A program made the position numbers and the translations under genes. This document shows, one piece after another, positions 34,918 to 45,339 of a DNA stretch of 64,000 nt. The notes under the pieces were generated by a model. The model searched no databases. It was given only the letters and a program-made list of their open reading frames with translations, and had not been told where the DNA came from. Position 1 is the stretch's first letter, and every line of letters begins with the position of its first letter. The DNA is from Mytilus trossulus (taxonomy: Eukaryota > Mollusca > Bivalvia > Mytilida > Mytilidae): the NCBI RefSeq assembly GCF_036588685.1, contig NC_086386.1, forward strand, positions 36,615,383 to 36,679,382, read 5' to 3'.

Positions 34918-35079
34918 CTATAATATGCATCCAGGGAGACAACCTCTGATATTCTCCTGTCCAGTACCCTCCGCGAACATATTGTGATTGTCCTTGTATA
35001 AGGGAACTGTTTCTTTTACTACAAAACAATTGTGCGTCCATCCACGTCAGCTCTGATTCTGATGTAAATTCACTTACTC
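34918..35079 (-). CDS. Gene B exon 2: short C-type-lectin-like module
   Basis: Acceptor CTACTATTAG and donor ATAG|GTATATG. It is 162 nt, phase 1 to phase 1. It reads GVSEFTSESELTWMDAQLFC, then SKRNSSLIQGQSQYVRGGYW and TGEYQRLSPWMHIIG. The TW.DAQLFC helix, SLI strand and GYWTGEY..LSPW block mark the N-terminal half of a C-type-lectin-like fold. The next exon starts the WSC GCY directly, so the lectin-like part is only about 55 residues. NSS is a possible N-glycosylation site, also present in gene A. Confidence 0.85.
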
Positions 35080-35135
35080 CTAATAGTAGAAAATAATATT
35101 CTATGTTAATAACCATTTGTCATTCATTGTAAACT

Positions 35136-35752
35136 ATTCTAACATGACGTATTTCACACGCTTTGAGTACACACCCGTGGTAAAATATCAATATATTGCA
35201 TTGGCTGTTCCGATCGTACTGCCACGTCATATGTTTTTTATGAATGAAGTACCCGACGTCATAGAATGATGACGTTATAATTTAAGCATTTTACGGGAAA
35301 ATACACGCTTCTGATACCGAAAATCATCACAACAAGGAAACGTAAACAAACGATGCTAAATGAGGTATAAGCTCTTTTGTTATACATAGAAGACATATAA
35401 TTAAATTATCATTAAAATTCATCCAAATCTATCTAAATAAGTTTTGTGAATAGTTTGAGCATGTCACTTATTCTGTTTGCTCCGTTCTTTTACGCCAATC
35501 TAAAAGTGCGTTAATTTATGGGAAGGGCAAATAATGGCCTCCACCTAGAGCGCTTCGATCCAAAACAATTGCCGTATTTGTCCTATTAGAATCGAAATAA
35601 TTCATGGGGGATTGAATATATCTAGATTTTACCACGGGTTGTCCCTTTATGCCGATATTTTACCCCTCGCTATCGCTCAGGGTAAAATATTTGTCATAAA
35701 GGGCCAACCCGTGGTAAAATAACGATATATTCAAGCCCCCATGAATTATTTC
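35136..35752. mobile_element. Hairpin-bearing element, copy 1
   Basis: It starts ATTCTAACATGACGTATTTC and ends in a hairpin of 158 bp (35594-35752). The hairpin has two arms of about 70 bp (GGTAAAATATCGGCATAAAGG-type sequence and its complement) around a GCTATCGCTCAGG-like loop. The arm word TTTTACCACGGGT also occurs once more at the far end (ACACCCGTGGTAAAATATCA at 35171). Copy 2, inverted, is at 55759-56379. There is no coding. It lies in gene B's first intron. Confidence 0.8.
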
Positions 35753-36334
35753 TTAATTTATACATGTTGTGTTGACTTCGACAAAAATGATTCATTTTAA
35801 TTTTTAATAAGAAAGACGTGTGTATATATTGTTAGTTGGTGTAGTTTTATTTATTTTAAGTAGATTTGTTACGATAATCTCTTCAAAACACTATTTTTTT
35901 TAACAGCAATGATTTTTATCTTATCGTATGCAGAAATACTTGATTACAGAATTTTAAATAAAATGTACGAGGTGTTTTATCCATTATTCCATTTTCAATT
36001 CGTTGAACTTCCCATTGCAACGTCGTCCATTTCCTGCATTTTGAATGCTTCGAAAACTTGGGACATATCAGTTATTTAACTAGAATTAATTGATCTCAAA
36101 ATTTGTTAGAAAATAATACTTTGACGTATCCCATATTGTTCAATATTTGTATGTTTCATAACGAATGAGAACTGTATTTCGCTTCGGCGAATTATAAAAA
36201 AAAATTACGAGAATTGACATGAAGCGATAACAAATTCTAACAATTTCTTAAACCTATTTATCTTATGGTCAACATTTTCATTGTAACAGTTTTGAATTAG
36301 AAATCCCGCGAATCGTTGATCTATAGATATAGGA

Positions 36335-36740
36335 AGATGTGGTGTGAGTGCCAAAGAGACAACTTTCCATCCAAATAACAATTTATAAAAGTAAACCATT
36401 ATAGGTTAATGTATGGCCTTCAAAACGGAGCCTTGGCTTACAACGAACAAAAAGCTATCAAGGGTCCAAAAATTACTAGTGTACAACCATTCAAACGGGA
36501 AAACCACCGGTCTAATCTATATAAATAAGCTAGAAAAGAGAAACACGTATAAATTACATAAACAAACGACAACTACTGTACATCAGATTCTTGTCTTAGG
36601 ACAGGTGCAAACATTTGCAGCGGGATTTTACGTTGGAAGTGTACCAAACTTTCATCCTTTTTCTGAAACAATAGCATGAAATTACAAAATAAAAAAACAC
36701 ACGATAAAATATCAATTCGAAGGCTTAACTCAATCAAAAA
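36335..36740 (+). repeat. F3 dispersed repeat, long copy
   Basis: GGAAGATGTGGTGTGAGTGC, CGGAGCCTTGGCTTACAACG, AAACGGGAAAACCACCGGTC and TTGCAGCGGGATTTTACGTT. The frame at 36413-36679 is repeat-derived. It lies in gene B intron 1. Confidence 0.8.
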
Positions 36741-37061
36741 ACGTAAATCAACAAACTACGAACGAATAAACTTGATTTGCGATACATGAATGTTAATAAA
36801 ATATTATGGACACATATTCAAGGCCAAAAAAGCAAACAAACAAGTCCAAACAAAGCAATGGCAAGACACCACCGCTAATATTTAACCCTTAGAAAGTAAT
36901 TACTTTTGAAAAAAAACCGGTTTTAATCATATCTGCAGCTACATGAAAAATAAATTGTTGTTTTAGGTAAACTACTTGTGTGTATAAAATTCTTTCAATA
37001 ATTAGAAATACCAAGAAAGTTCGGTCATATAAATACATAATTTAACACTCGATAAAAATGG

Positions 37062-37132
37062 GGGTCAATATCAACAATAAAACTATACAATATATTGTTA
37101 TCAAATATATCAACAATAAAACTATACAATTA
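37062..37132. repeat. Short direct repeat
   Basis: ATCAACAATAAAACTATACA occurs at about 37070 and again at about 37109, separated by ATATATTGTTATCAAAT. It is a small tandem duplication in gene B intron 1. Confidence 0.75.
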
Positions 37133-38337
37133 GACTATACTAGCTTTTAACATACCGGTATGACGTCATATTTTTTTTCCGTCGTCAAACTTTAACATCA
37201 GGCATTTAAAAAAAAATTCCTAAGCTTCAGAGTGTAATAAGATTTGACAACATGATAACTTTCAGGTGAAAAGTGTGAGGGTTGTGAATGTTATTGAAGA
37301 AATCACATTTGCTCGTTTCCACGGACGAAATGTAAATCATCATTACCTAGGAAAGCTATCAGTGACCTATCGAATATCAAATGGAAATGTCGTAATATCG
37401 TCTCATGACGCTGTATTAGCCATTTTCATATCACTTTTTCGTATAACACTCCGTACAGTATGATCCTATAAATATCTCTTCATGAAATAAATAGATAACA
37501 GGCCACGATCTTAAGAGAAAACACTTTTAACTTTTAACAAGTTGAGGTTTGAAGTTTGTTTTATATAATAGGACTGTTTCCTTTGTCACTGTGGCTATTT
37601 TTTAAATTTTAATGACAAGTTATATTTGTTTAAAATTTCATTGTCACCATCTCAAAAATGTCAAACCCCTAATGCATATCTCCACAGGGGGTGCACATTA
37701 TGGTGAGTGTTATCAATTGTTTTTTCAAGTCATTTTCGAGAACTAAGTTGGACAAAAACGTTCAAAATGTATAATCGAAGAATAATAATATATCTCCCCT
37801 TACCAAGAACATACAATATATACTGCCTCTATTATATGTTACCTCCAAACACAGTATAATGGTCAGTAACCGCCAAGGACTTTTAAAAAAGGCTGATAAA
37901 AGTTATTTGAAAATCTTTAATTGACATTTATGGGGGTTTCAAAGTGCAATATTGTCTTTAATTCCATAGTACTCATTAAAGTATGCGAATTAAAGAAGCA
38001 ACCAAACCAAGTGAGTGACGTTAAAGGACATATAAAAATGCTAAATATATGTCTGTCTTTTTACATTTAAAACTTCTAGATATAAGAAGTTTAGAAGGTT
38101 TGATTGATTGCACTAAACATAAGCATTGCACTCGTATTTTGTTTAATTTTTAAAAGGATTATATATAGTAATAGTTATAGACAAAAGTTGAAGGTTTTTT
38201 TTTTATCTTGACCTTGATGATATACCCAAAACAGAGATGAGGGTATTTCTTTAATATCAACACACTTACAAGTAGTCATTGTTTTCTATCATGATCAAAT
38301 TCAATTTCGGAAAATACTTATCAATATGAGTACTTAC

Positions 38338-38386
38338 CTTCTTTCGCAATAAAAAGTATACTAATAAATATTTGAAAAATTCCCAT
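38338..38386 (-). CDS. Gene B exon 1: signal peptide
   Basis: ATG at 38386 opens MGIFQIFISILFIAKE, then G before donor GTAAGTAC. It is 49 nt, phase 1. The FQIFISILFIA core is a short hydrophobic signal sequence. The length, phase and KE-G end are shared with gene A exon 1. Upstream on the same strand a tiny frame ATG-TAT-TTC-TAA ends seven bases before the start codon, and a TATATAAA lies at 38408-38415. Either the TATA box is coincidental or the 5' leader is very short. Confidence 0.75.
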
Positions 38387-39083
38387 TATTTAGAAATACA
38401 TCTCGTCTTTATATACAGCAGAACTTCCAATTGTATTTTGAGAAAGTGCGGATAATAATAGTCAACTGAATGACATCAAAACCAAAATTAATTTCTCATT
38501 TTTATCTAAATGATTTAACGAAACACCAATTTACCTGGTATCCATATGGTGCATACAAAAGTACAATGCAATAACCAGAAACCAATTTATTGTCAGGAAA
38601 TTAATTCGAAACCAAAAACCCTTTGCAACTAGAATTCTATCCAATCGAAAAATAAATTCCTAAATCATTTACTAAGAAACTGTGGTATTCTTGCATAATT
38701 AATAAACTTATATGAGTATACAGCTTAGTGTTGTTTAACTAATGATAGGAAACAATACAAAGTATTAAACTTGTTCAATATTGGATATCACAGACTTTGT
38801 TTTCACCTTCTGGTCAATTGTTATCAATTGATCTTTCCGTAGTGATACTATACTTCCGTTAATTGTAGGATTGGTGTTACATAAAAGTTAAGTTTTTATG
38901 TTCATCTGCTTTTTAAATCACTGCAGTATTTTAGCTTCAAATTATCTTACGCTCTTGAATATCTTATTAATTAACAAACAATATAAACAACAGAAATATT
39001 CGTTTGGCCAAATTGGTCAATATTCAAAATTTCCCGAAGGAGCATTGGACTTACTCAAATTTGTCCATCCAGATAGAACATTT
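38387..39083 (-). promoter_or_regulatory. Upstream region of gene B
   Basis: TATATAAA lies on the minus strand at 38408-38415. Blocks such as GAAACTGTGGTATTCTTGCA and AACTAATGATAGGAAACAAT are shared with 44820-44915, and GTCAGGAAATTAATTCGAAA with the gene A upstream DNA near 14140. The RTE-like LINE begins at 39098, so insertion disrupted or bounded this region at about 0.7 kb from the start codon. Confidence 0.45.
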
Positions 39084-39097
39084 GACTGTAGCAGACT
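39084..39097. repeat. 14-bp target-site duplication (3' side of the LINE)
   Basis: GACTGTAGCAGACT, identical to 42709-42722. Confidence 0.9.
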
Positions 39098-39107
39098 TAC
39101 CTTAACC

Positions 39108-42043
39108 TTAATTCTCTCCGCGCCAGAAGTCGCATAAGGCCTCCACGCTGCTTTTCCACCCTTTTCTATCTTTTGCCGCTGTTCTGGCTACGTTCCAACT
39201 TGTCCATCCTTGTTGGTTCCTTTCTCTCTCTGTTGTTCTTCTCCATGTAGTTTTTGGCCTTCCTCTAGTTCTTTTCCCTTCAGGTGCCCATTGTAGAGCT
39301 ACATAGCTGTTGTTGTCTCTTTCACGTCTTAATGTATGTCCTATCCATGTCCACCGTCTCCTTCTGATTTCACAACTGATGTTTCTGGTGTTAGCTATTT
39401 CGTTTACTGTTTTGTTTGATGTTTTACTCTGTCATCTTATTTTTAGGATCTTTCTTAGGCATTGGTGTTCTACAGTATTAAGTTTCTTTTCTTCAATGTT
39501 TGTTAATTTCCATGTTTCGCATCCATACAATAATACAGGTCTTACTAATGATTTATAAAGGTGAATTTTTGTTTTTCGGCCAATTCCTCTTGCATACCAT
39601 ATATTTCTTAGGCGATGGAATGTCCCTCTTGCTTTCTGTATTCTGTTTTTGATGTCACAACTGCCTCCTCCCTCTTTGTCCATGACTGCTCAAAGATATG
39701 TAAACTTGTCTACATCTTCTATTTTCTGGTCGTATAACGTTATCAACTCTTTATTCTTTGTTTGCTTGGATCTCAGAGTTTTACACTTTTTGGGGTTTAG
39801 TTTCATTCCAACTCTTTCAGCTTCAGTTGTTAATTTCTGTGTTTTTTCATCAAGGTCGCTAAATTTTTAGGAAAGGAGTGCGATGTCGTCCGCAAAGTCA
39901 AGATCTTCTAGAACAGTATTAAAGTTCCATCGTATCCCTCTTGCTTTGTCTGCAGTTGTTTTCCGCATGATCCAGTCTATGACTAGAAGGAAAAGAAAAC
40001 CTGACATTACGCATCCCTGTTTCACTCCTGATTTTATCTCAAACCATTCTGATGTTTCTCCCTGATCGATGACAGAACACTTAAATCCTTTATATATCTC
40101 CTTTATGGTTCTTATGATCTTGTCTGGTATTCCATAGCTCTTCATGATATACCATAGACTCTCTCGGTGGACTGAGTCAAATGCTTTTTCGAAGTCTATA
40201 CAAAGTATTATTAAAGCTGCCCTCCATTCATTTGTTTGCTCGAGTATGTTTCGAAGGATGAAAATCTGTTCAGTTGTTCCTCTTTTTGGTCTAAATCCTG
40301 CCTGCTCATTCCTCAATCTCTTGTCTATTCATTCTTTTATTCTTTCTATTAGCATTCTGCAGAAAACTTTACTGAAAACAGGTAAAAGAGTCACTCCCCT
40401 CCAGTTGTTACAATCTGTCATATCGCCCTTCTTAAAGATCTTACAAATCAATCCCTTTCTCCAGTCTGATGGCCAATTTTCTTCTTCCCATAGGCTAATA
40501 AATATTTCTGCCATTTTCTCTGCTGTAAGGTCGATGTCTGCCTTTATAAGCTCTGGTGTTACACTATCTATTCCTGCTGACTTCCCATTTTGTGTCTTCT
40601 TCAGTGCTCTTTTAACTTCAGCTACTGTCCATTCTCCTAGATCAATCTCCTGTTTTATAATTTCGGCCATATCTACATCCTCTCTGAAATTGGATTTAGA
40701 GGATCTTGCCTATTTAAAACTTCACTAAAATGTTCTACCCATCTATTCAATATATCATTTCTTTCACTTTTCAGTTCTCCTACTTTACTTTTTACTCCTG
40801 TGTGTTGCCTCTTTCTTTCACCTGTTAGTATTTTAGTGATGTTATAAAGCTCTTTGCTTCTGCCATTTTCTGCTGCTTTTTCTGCATCTTCAGCCATCAT
40901 ATTGTACCACTTCCTTTTATCCTCTCTGGCACTTTTCTCAACCCCTTTATTTTTCTGCTTGTATTCTTCATTGAGTCTCACTTTTAATCTTTCCGATCTG
41001 GTTCCTTCTAATTTATTTTTAATTTATTTTCTTTCATCAACCATTTTCCATGTATTGTTGGTTATCCATGGTTTACTGATCTTTTTACTGCTCCCCAATA
41101 CCTGTTTAGCTGCCTCAGTGTATATCTCTACTGCACCTTCATATTTCAACACTGGATCTTCTATGTTACCTTCTTCTAGTACTTGAAATCTGTTTCTCAC
41201 TTCAATATTGTACTTTTTCCTTACATCTATACTTTTTAGCTTGTTTAGGTCATATCTCTCTCTTTTGCATTTGTTCTTGTCACCTTTATTTCTTGCCAGT
41301 TTGAGTCTGATCTTAGACCTTACTAAGTAGTGGTCAGTATACACATCTGCTCCTCTCATTACTCTTGTATCTAATATTGATGTCCTCATGTCCCCTCGTA
41401 CCATTATATGATCTATCTGATTTGTTGTTTTTCCGTCAGGGGATTTCCATGTTACTTTATGTATTTCCTTATGTGGGAAAATGGAGCCTGTTATTATGAG
41501 GCCGTTGATTTGGCAGGAATTACATAATAATTCACCATTTTAATTTATTGTCCCACATCCATGTTTTCCTAACACCTCTTGCAAATGGCTATTGTCTTTG
41601 CCTACTTTTGCGTTCAGGTCACCCATAACTATAAGCATATCATTCTTATTGCAGGATGAAACATTGTCTTGTAGTTGTTGGTAAAATTCTTCTTTCTCTT
41701 CCTCTTTTGCATCGTTTGTTGGAGCATATGCTTGTATAACTGTCAGCTTTTTATACTTTGAATAGAATCTTGCCTTTATCATTCTCTTGTTGATTGGTGT
41801 CCATTCCATCAATGATTTCTTAGCTCTTTCATTCATCATTATGGCTACTCCCTTGACTTGATGTTCATCATCGCCGACATAGATCACTGTGTCTCCACTT
41901 TGAAGCTTGGTTTCACCTGATCCTTTCCATCTACTTTCACTGATACCTAGTATGTCCATACCATAATTTTTCATTTCCTTAGCTACTTGTGCTGCTTTTG
42001 ATATGTCTGCCATTGTTCTAACATTCCAACATCCTATACACAT
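39108..42043 (-). pseudogene. RTE-like LINE ORF2 (endonuclease, RT), six stops and one shift
   Basis: It opens at MCIGCWNVRTMADISK, and the frame is open about 26 codons further upstream. Endonuclease blocks are ILGISESRWKGSGETKLQSG, VIQAYAPTND, LIVMGDLNAKVGKD and DVYTDHYLVRSK. RT blocks are RNEQAGFRPKRGTTEQIFIL, LCIDFEKAFDSVHRESLW, GVKQGCVMSGFLFLLVIDW and LDFADDIALLS. Then VRPVLLYGCETWKLTNIEEK and TRGRPKTTWRRTTERERNQQ follow, ending DFWRGEN-stop at 39108. Breaks: TAA 41540, TAA 41024, a one-base shift near 40690, TGA 40329, TAA 39867, TGA 39690, TGA 39432. All pieces but the shift are in one frame, so it is a recently dead copy. Confidence 0.88.
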
Positions 42044-42280
42044 ATTCTGTTTTTGCGCTACTATATGGAACCGCTCGGCTTTTGGGCTTCCTTTCGGCTT
42101 TCCCCCAAATGTGTCATGTTTGGTTCCTCAGCAGTACACCAATCTTTGGTTTCTTCAGCGTTTCTGGTTTTCTGTTTCTTTTTTACAGAGTTGGGTAGTT
42201 AGCCCAACGTCCAACCTCCACTCTGGTGGGCCGGGTTTTCTCTCTGGGTAGTCCTTCCCGTAGAAGATTGTATTACCATG

Positions 42281-42694
42281 CTAACGGATTGCATCTGTCC
42301 GGATTTCTTTCTGGGTTGTCTCCCATGGCCTTTGACTTTCCACAGTCACCCACAAGGCAGTGAGGCTATTTTCCCATAGCTGGGGGTTTGGTTTGCAGGC
42401 ACCAGGGCGTATCCACTCACCGGTAGGCCTAGCATGCCGTGCATCTAGGGGCCAAACCTCCTCCGAGACCTTGTGGTTTTGCCTGGGGCCGTGAGGTGCC
42501 AAGTTTCCATCTATCACCTCGTGGAGGATTCCATATCTGGGCCACATAGGTCTTACTGCATGAGAGGCTGTAACTGGCAGGAAAGACTTACATACTCGGC
42601 TCTCCTTTTCACAGCAAGCTGCTAGCCAGTGATGAATGCTGAAAGCGAGAGTGACAAGCACAGACACAACAACACACATACAGGTGCGCATCAC
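42281..42694 (-). CDS. RTE-like LINE 5' open frame (ORF1-like, unproven)
   Basis: A 137-codon frame starts MMRTCMCVVVSVLVTLAFSI only 14 nt inside the element and ends TQKEIRTDAIR. The middle reads EEVWPLDARHARPTGEWIRP and GACKPNPQLWENSLTALWVT. The frame is uninterrupted and lies where short ORF1-like frames occur in some RTE elements. I know no function for it, and the hydrophobic start may be chance. It could equally be an untranslated structured leader. Confidence 0.4.
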   Translation of the reverse strand: MMRTCMCVVVSVLVTLAFSIHHWLAACCEKESRVCKSFLPVTASHAVRPMWPRYGILHEVIDGNLAPHGPRQNHKVSEEVWPLDARHARPTGEWIRPGACKPNPQLWENSLTALWVTVESQRPWETTQKEIRTDAIR

Positions 42695-42708
42695 ACAGTC
42701 ATTTGACA

Positions 42709-42722
42709 GACTGTAGCAGACT
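42709..42722. repeat. 14-bp target-site duplication (5' side of the LINE)
   Basis: GACTGTAGCAGACT, identical to 39084-39097. Confidence 0.9.
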
Positions 42723-42761
42723 ATTCAGATTATAAGTTACAACCTGAATTCAAGAATCGAT

Positions 42762-42935
42762 TAAGTTTTGTTTATGTGTTACATATTTGTTTTTCGTTCA
42801 ATTTTTTACATAAATAAGGTCTGTGTTAGTTTTCTCATTTCGTAGTTTTACATTGTCTTATCAGGGCCTTTTATAGCTGACTATGCGGTGTGGGCTTTAC
42901 TCATTGTTGAAGGCCATACGGTTACCTATAGTTGA
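42762..42935 (-). repeat. F1 dispersed repeat copy
   Basis: GTTTATGTGTTACATATTTG, GCTGACTATGCGGTGTGGGC and GTTGAAGGCCATACGGTTAC, in reverse orientation. It starts about 40 bp from the LINE's target duplication. Confidence 0.8.
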
Positions 42936-42989
42936 ATAGACAATTTTAAAACTGTAAACAGAAAATGTCCGCTCTTGAAAACCAAACGA

Positions 42990-44640
42990 TTGTCGATTTC
43001 AATCTGAATGATTTAAGGTGTAATACCACCATTGATTATCCCCTATTAGTCTTTGTTAAATTTGCACTTTTCAAAAAATTGTGCAGAATTTGCCTTTGTT
43101 GTAAATAAAGAAATTATTGGCTTGAGTAAAGTTTTATCCTGTCCAGTTCTATAGAAAAAGTTTCACATAACATTTCATTCCATATAAGAAAATAACCATC
43201 ATTGGAAGTTAACTAATCAAATTTGTCCCCTTATTCTATCTGTGTACAAGGTTTAGTCACCATGTAACCTCAAGATTACAAAATTTTCTATAGAAATCAC
43301 AAATAAAAAATAATGGTGTTTAGAAATACCCAAGACATATGTTTATGACACAGAAATAGTTTTACTGCAATAAAATATAGGTTTAATTACCTACAATGGT
43401 CAAATTCAAGGGAATATTTTTTTAGACCTACTTTCGTAAGCAACCGGATGTTACGTACCATGATTTGGTGGTAATAGAGCTTTCTTACAAATTGCCGAAA
43501 GGAACAAACGAACGTAAAGGGAGCACGTATTTCATTTCTACAATAACAGTTAAAAGAGTCTTTGTTTTATCCAGTAAAACAGAATTCTTTTACAAATCAT
43601 GTTTATTTTAAAAAAAAATAATACACGATTTTAATATAATCAAACAGAGAAAAATAGTGGCAAATACACTTACGTCCGATACGTTACTTACGTAAACCAC
43701 GAGTACACACATTTCCGCGGGAATTTTTAAAGCACGAGTTTCACGATTAACATTTCAAATACATTATTGAAGTACGTCAAATTTAACGACAAGATTCACA
43801 TTTATTTTTATTTGTTTAATACAGTACTTTCAGCTAAATGTCAAAGTGGAATATCGAGATTTGCTAAAAAATGATGCTACAATGTTTTAAAAAGGAATGT
43901 TGAATAAATATAGAAAAAAAGACTTTGTATATCAAGAAAATAAATCTATTATTTTGCACCATGTATATTGTGGATTTTATAATGACGATTTAACAGTACA
44001 CATGTTTGGAAGATAGACGCGAAGTTGTCACTTATCGTCCAGTGTCTAATATTTCATGAATGTTCAGGACTATAGGCAAAACGCAGTAATACGCTAAAAT
44101 AACCGTTCCATTGCTCCGGTGTATCATATATATACACATTTAGGAGGGCAATACATATTATCAGGGGAGAGGCGATGATTCAAAAGTTATGAAACGAGCA
44201 CCAGCGAATGGCATAGAATGAAGATCATCTTTTTCTTCATTTTCATTTTATTATTTTGAGCGTTGCAAATTTTGAATCAAGGAAGTATTTGTGTCTCTGT
44301 AAGGGAAGAAGAAAATATAATTGCTTTGACATTTTCTTAGGTTAAACAGTGCAACATTGTAATATTGAAGAGCGGGGGAGGGGCCGGTTTTAAGTCTTCT
44401 AGGGGCAGTTTTGTCGGCTGACTACTCAATATTTAGAATATTTTGTAGTGTTATCTTCTCCGACCTGGTGGTATCAATAATCATATTCTAACCTATCTTA
44501 CGTCCCGAAATCCTAATTATATCTCAAGAAAAATCAAATTTAATAAGTGTCGTTGCATGCACGCCATGATAATTGTCCGAAGTTCAACGACTATTTAAAT
44601 ATGTCGAAATAAAGGATCCCTAAAACGAGTCTTACGTTTG
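42990..44640. other. Intergenic, no gene recognised
   Basis: It contains a possible inverted-repeat pair (GGTGTAATACCACC near 43017 and TTTGGTGGTAATAGAG near 43464) and, at 44025-44070, GTCCAGTGTCTAATATTTCATGAATGTTCAGGAC-like text shared in pieces with 11860-11900. No coding is supported. Confidence 0.4.
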
Positions 44641-45130
44641 ATTCGTCAAGCATACGTACCTTTCGTCAATTTGTAATACACCTTAATTAACTACAACGTT
44701 CAAAAGTATCCATACGCTAATTTAAAGTACAATGTCATAACCGGAATGCAATTTGCTGTTGGAATGAATTCGCTACCAAAATAACCTTTGTAATTCGAAA
44801 GTATTTCTTTAATCCTTACCCTAGAAACTGTGGTATTATGTTTCATTTAATAAACTAATATGAACATACGACTTAGTGATGTTTTGATAATGATAGGAAA
44901 CAATACAAAAGATAAAACATTTTCTATATACGTTATCCACAAATTTCTTTTTCCCCTTCTGGTCATTTGTTTTTATTTGTTATTTCCAAAGTGATACTGG
45001 ATAAATTGTAGGATTCATGTTATATGATAAGTTAAAGTTCTGTTCAACTGTTTCGCTGGTTTTTCAATTTTGCGTTGTTTATCTTTCAACCTATTCAATT
45101 GCTCCTGAATATTTCTTATTTTGATATATG
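44640..45130 (-). promoter_or_regulatory. Paralogue of gene B upstream region (relic)
   Basis: It shares ordered blocks with 38540-38960: GAAACTGTGGTATTATGTTT, GACTTAGTGATGTTTTGATA, ATGATAGGAAACAATACAAA and CCCCTTCTGGTCATTTG. Where exon 1 would lie (about 44510-44560, minus strand) I find only MACMQRHLLNLIFLEI followed by a stop and no donor. It is probably the promoter relic of a third family member whose body is lost. Confidence 0.5.
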
Positions 45131-45339
45131 AATAGAATAGATGACAAAATGTGCATTTTTGACAACCAAAGTCTCTTCAGTGATGCTTGACATTTTTGAA
45201 ATACAAACCTTGTTTCAACAGATATGGACCGTATAAACAGAAAGTGTCAATAACGTATAGCAAAAGTCGGGAGAGGAAATTTGCACGAGGGAGATGCAGT
45301 CCTCCATTTGAAATAATTTCAAACACTTATTTATAGCAA

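Larger units (their letters stand above)
39098..42708 (-). mobile_element. Full-length RTE-like LINE (3.6 kb)
   Basis: It is bounded exactly by identical 14-bp repeats at 39084-39097 and 42709-42722. It is read on the minus strand: a 5' leader with an ORF1-like frame, endonuclease, RT, a C-terminal GRPKTTWRRT segment, then a very short 3' end (GGTTAAGGTA) after the stop. A short 3' UTR with a simple repeat and this C-terminal block fit RTE-type elements related to the sequences often mis-annotated as craniofacial development protein 2-like. It is 5'-complete judging by its leader, since the target duplication abuts a long non-coding leader. Confidence 0.9.

Noticed and set aside
36413..36679. 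88-codon frame on the plus strand
   Set aside because: It lies within an F3 repeat. The equivalent stretches at 16797 and 51217 are interrupted.
39310..41186. Plus-strand frames including a 194-codon one
   Set aside because: They are antisense to the RTE-like LINE, whose RT and endonuclease motifs are unmistakable on the minus strand.
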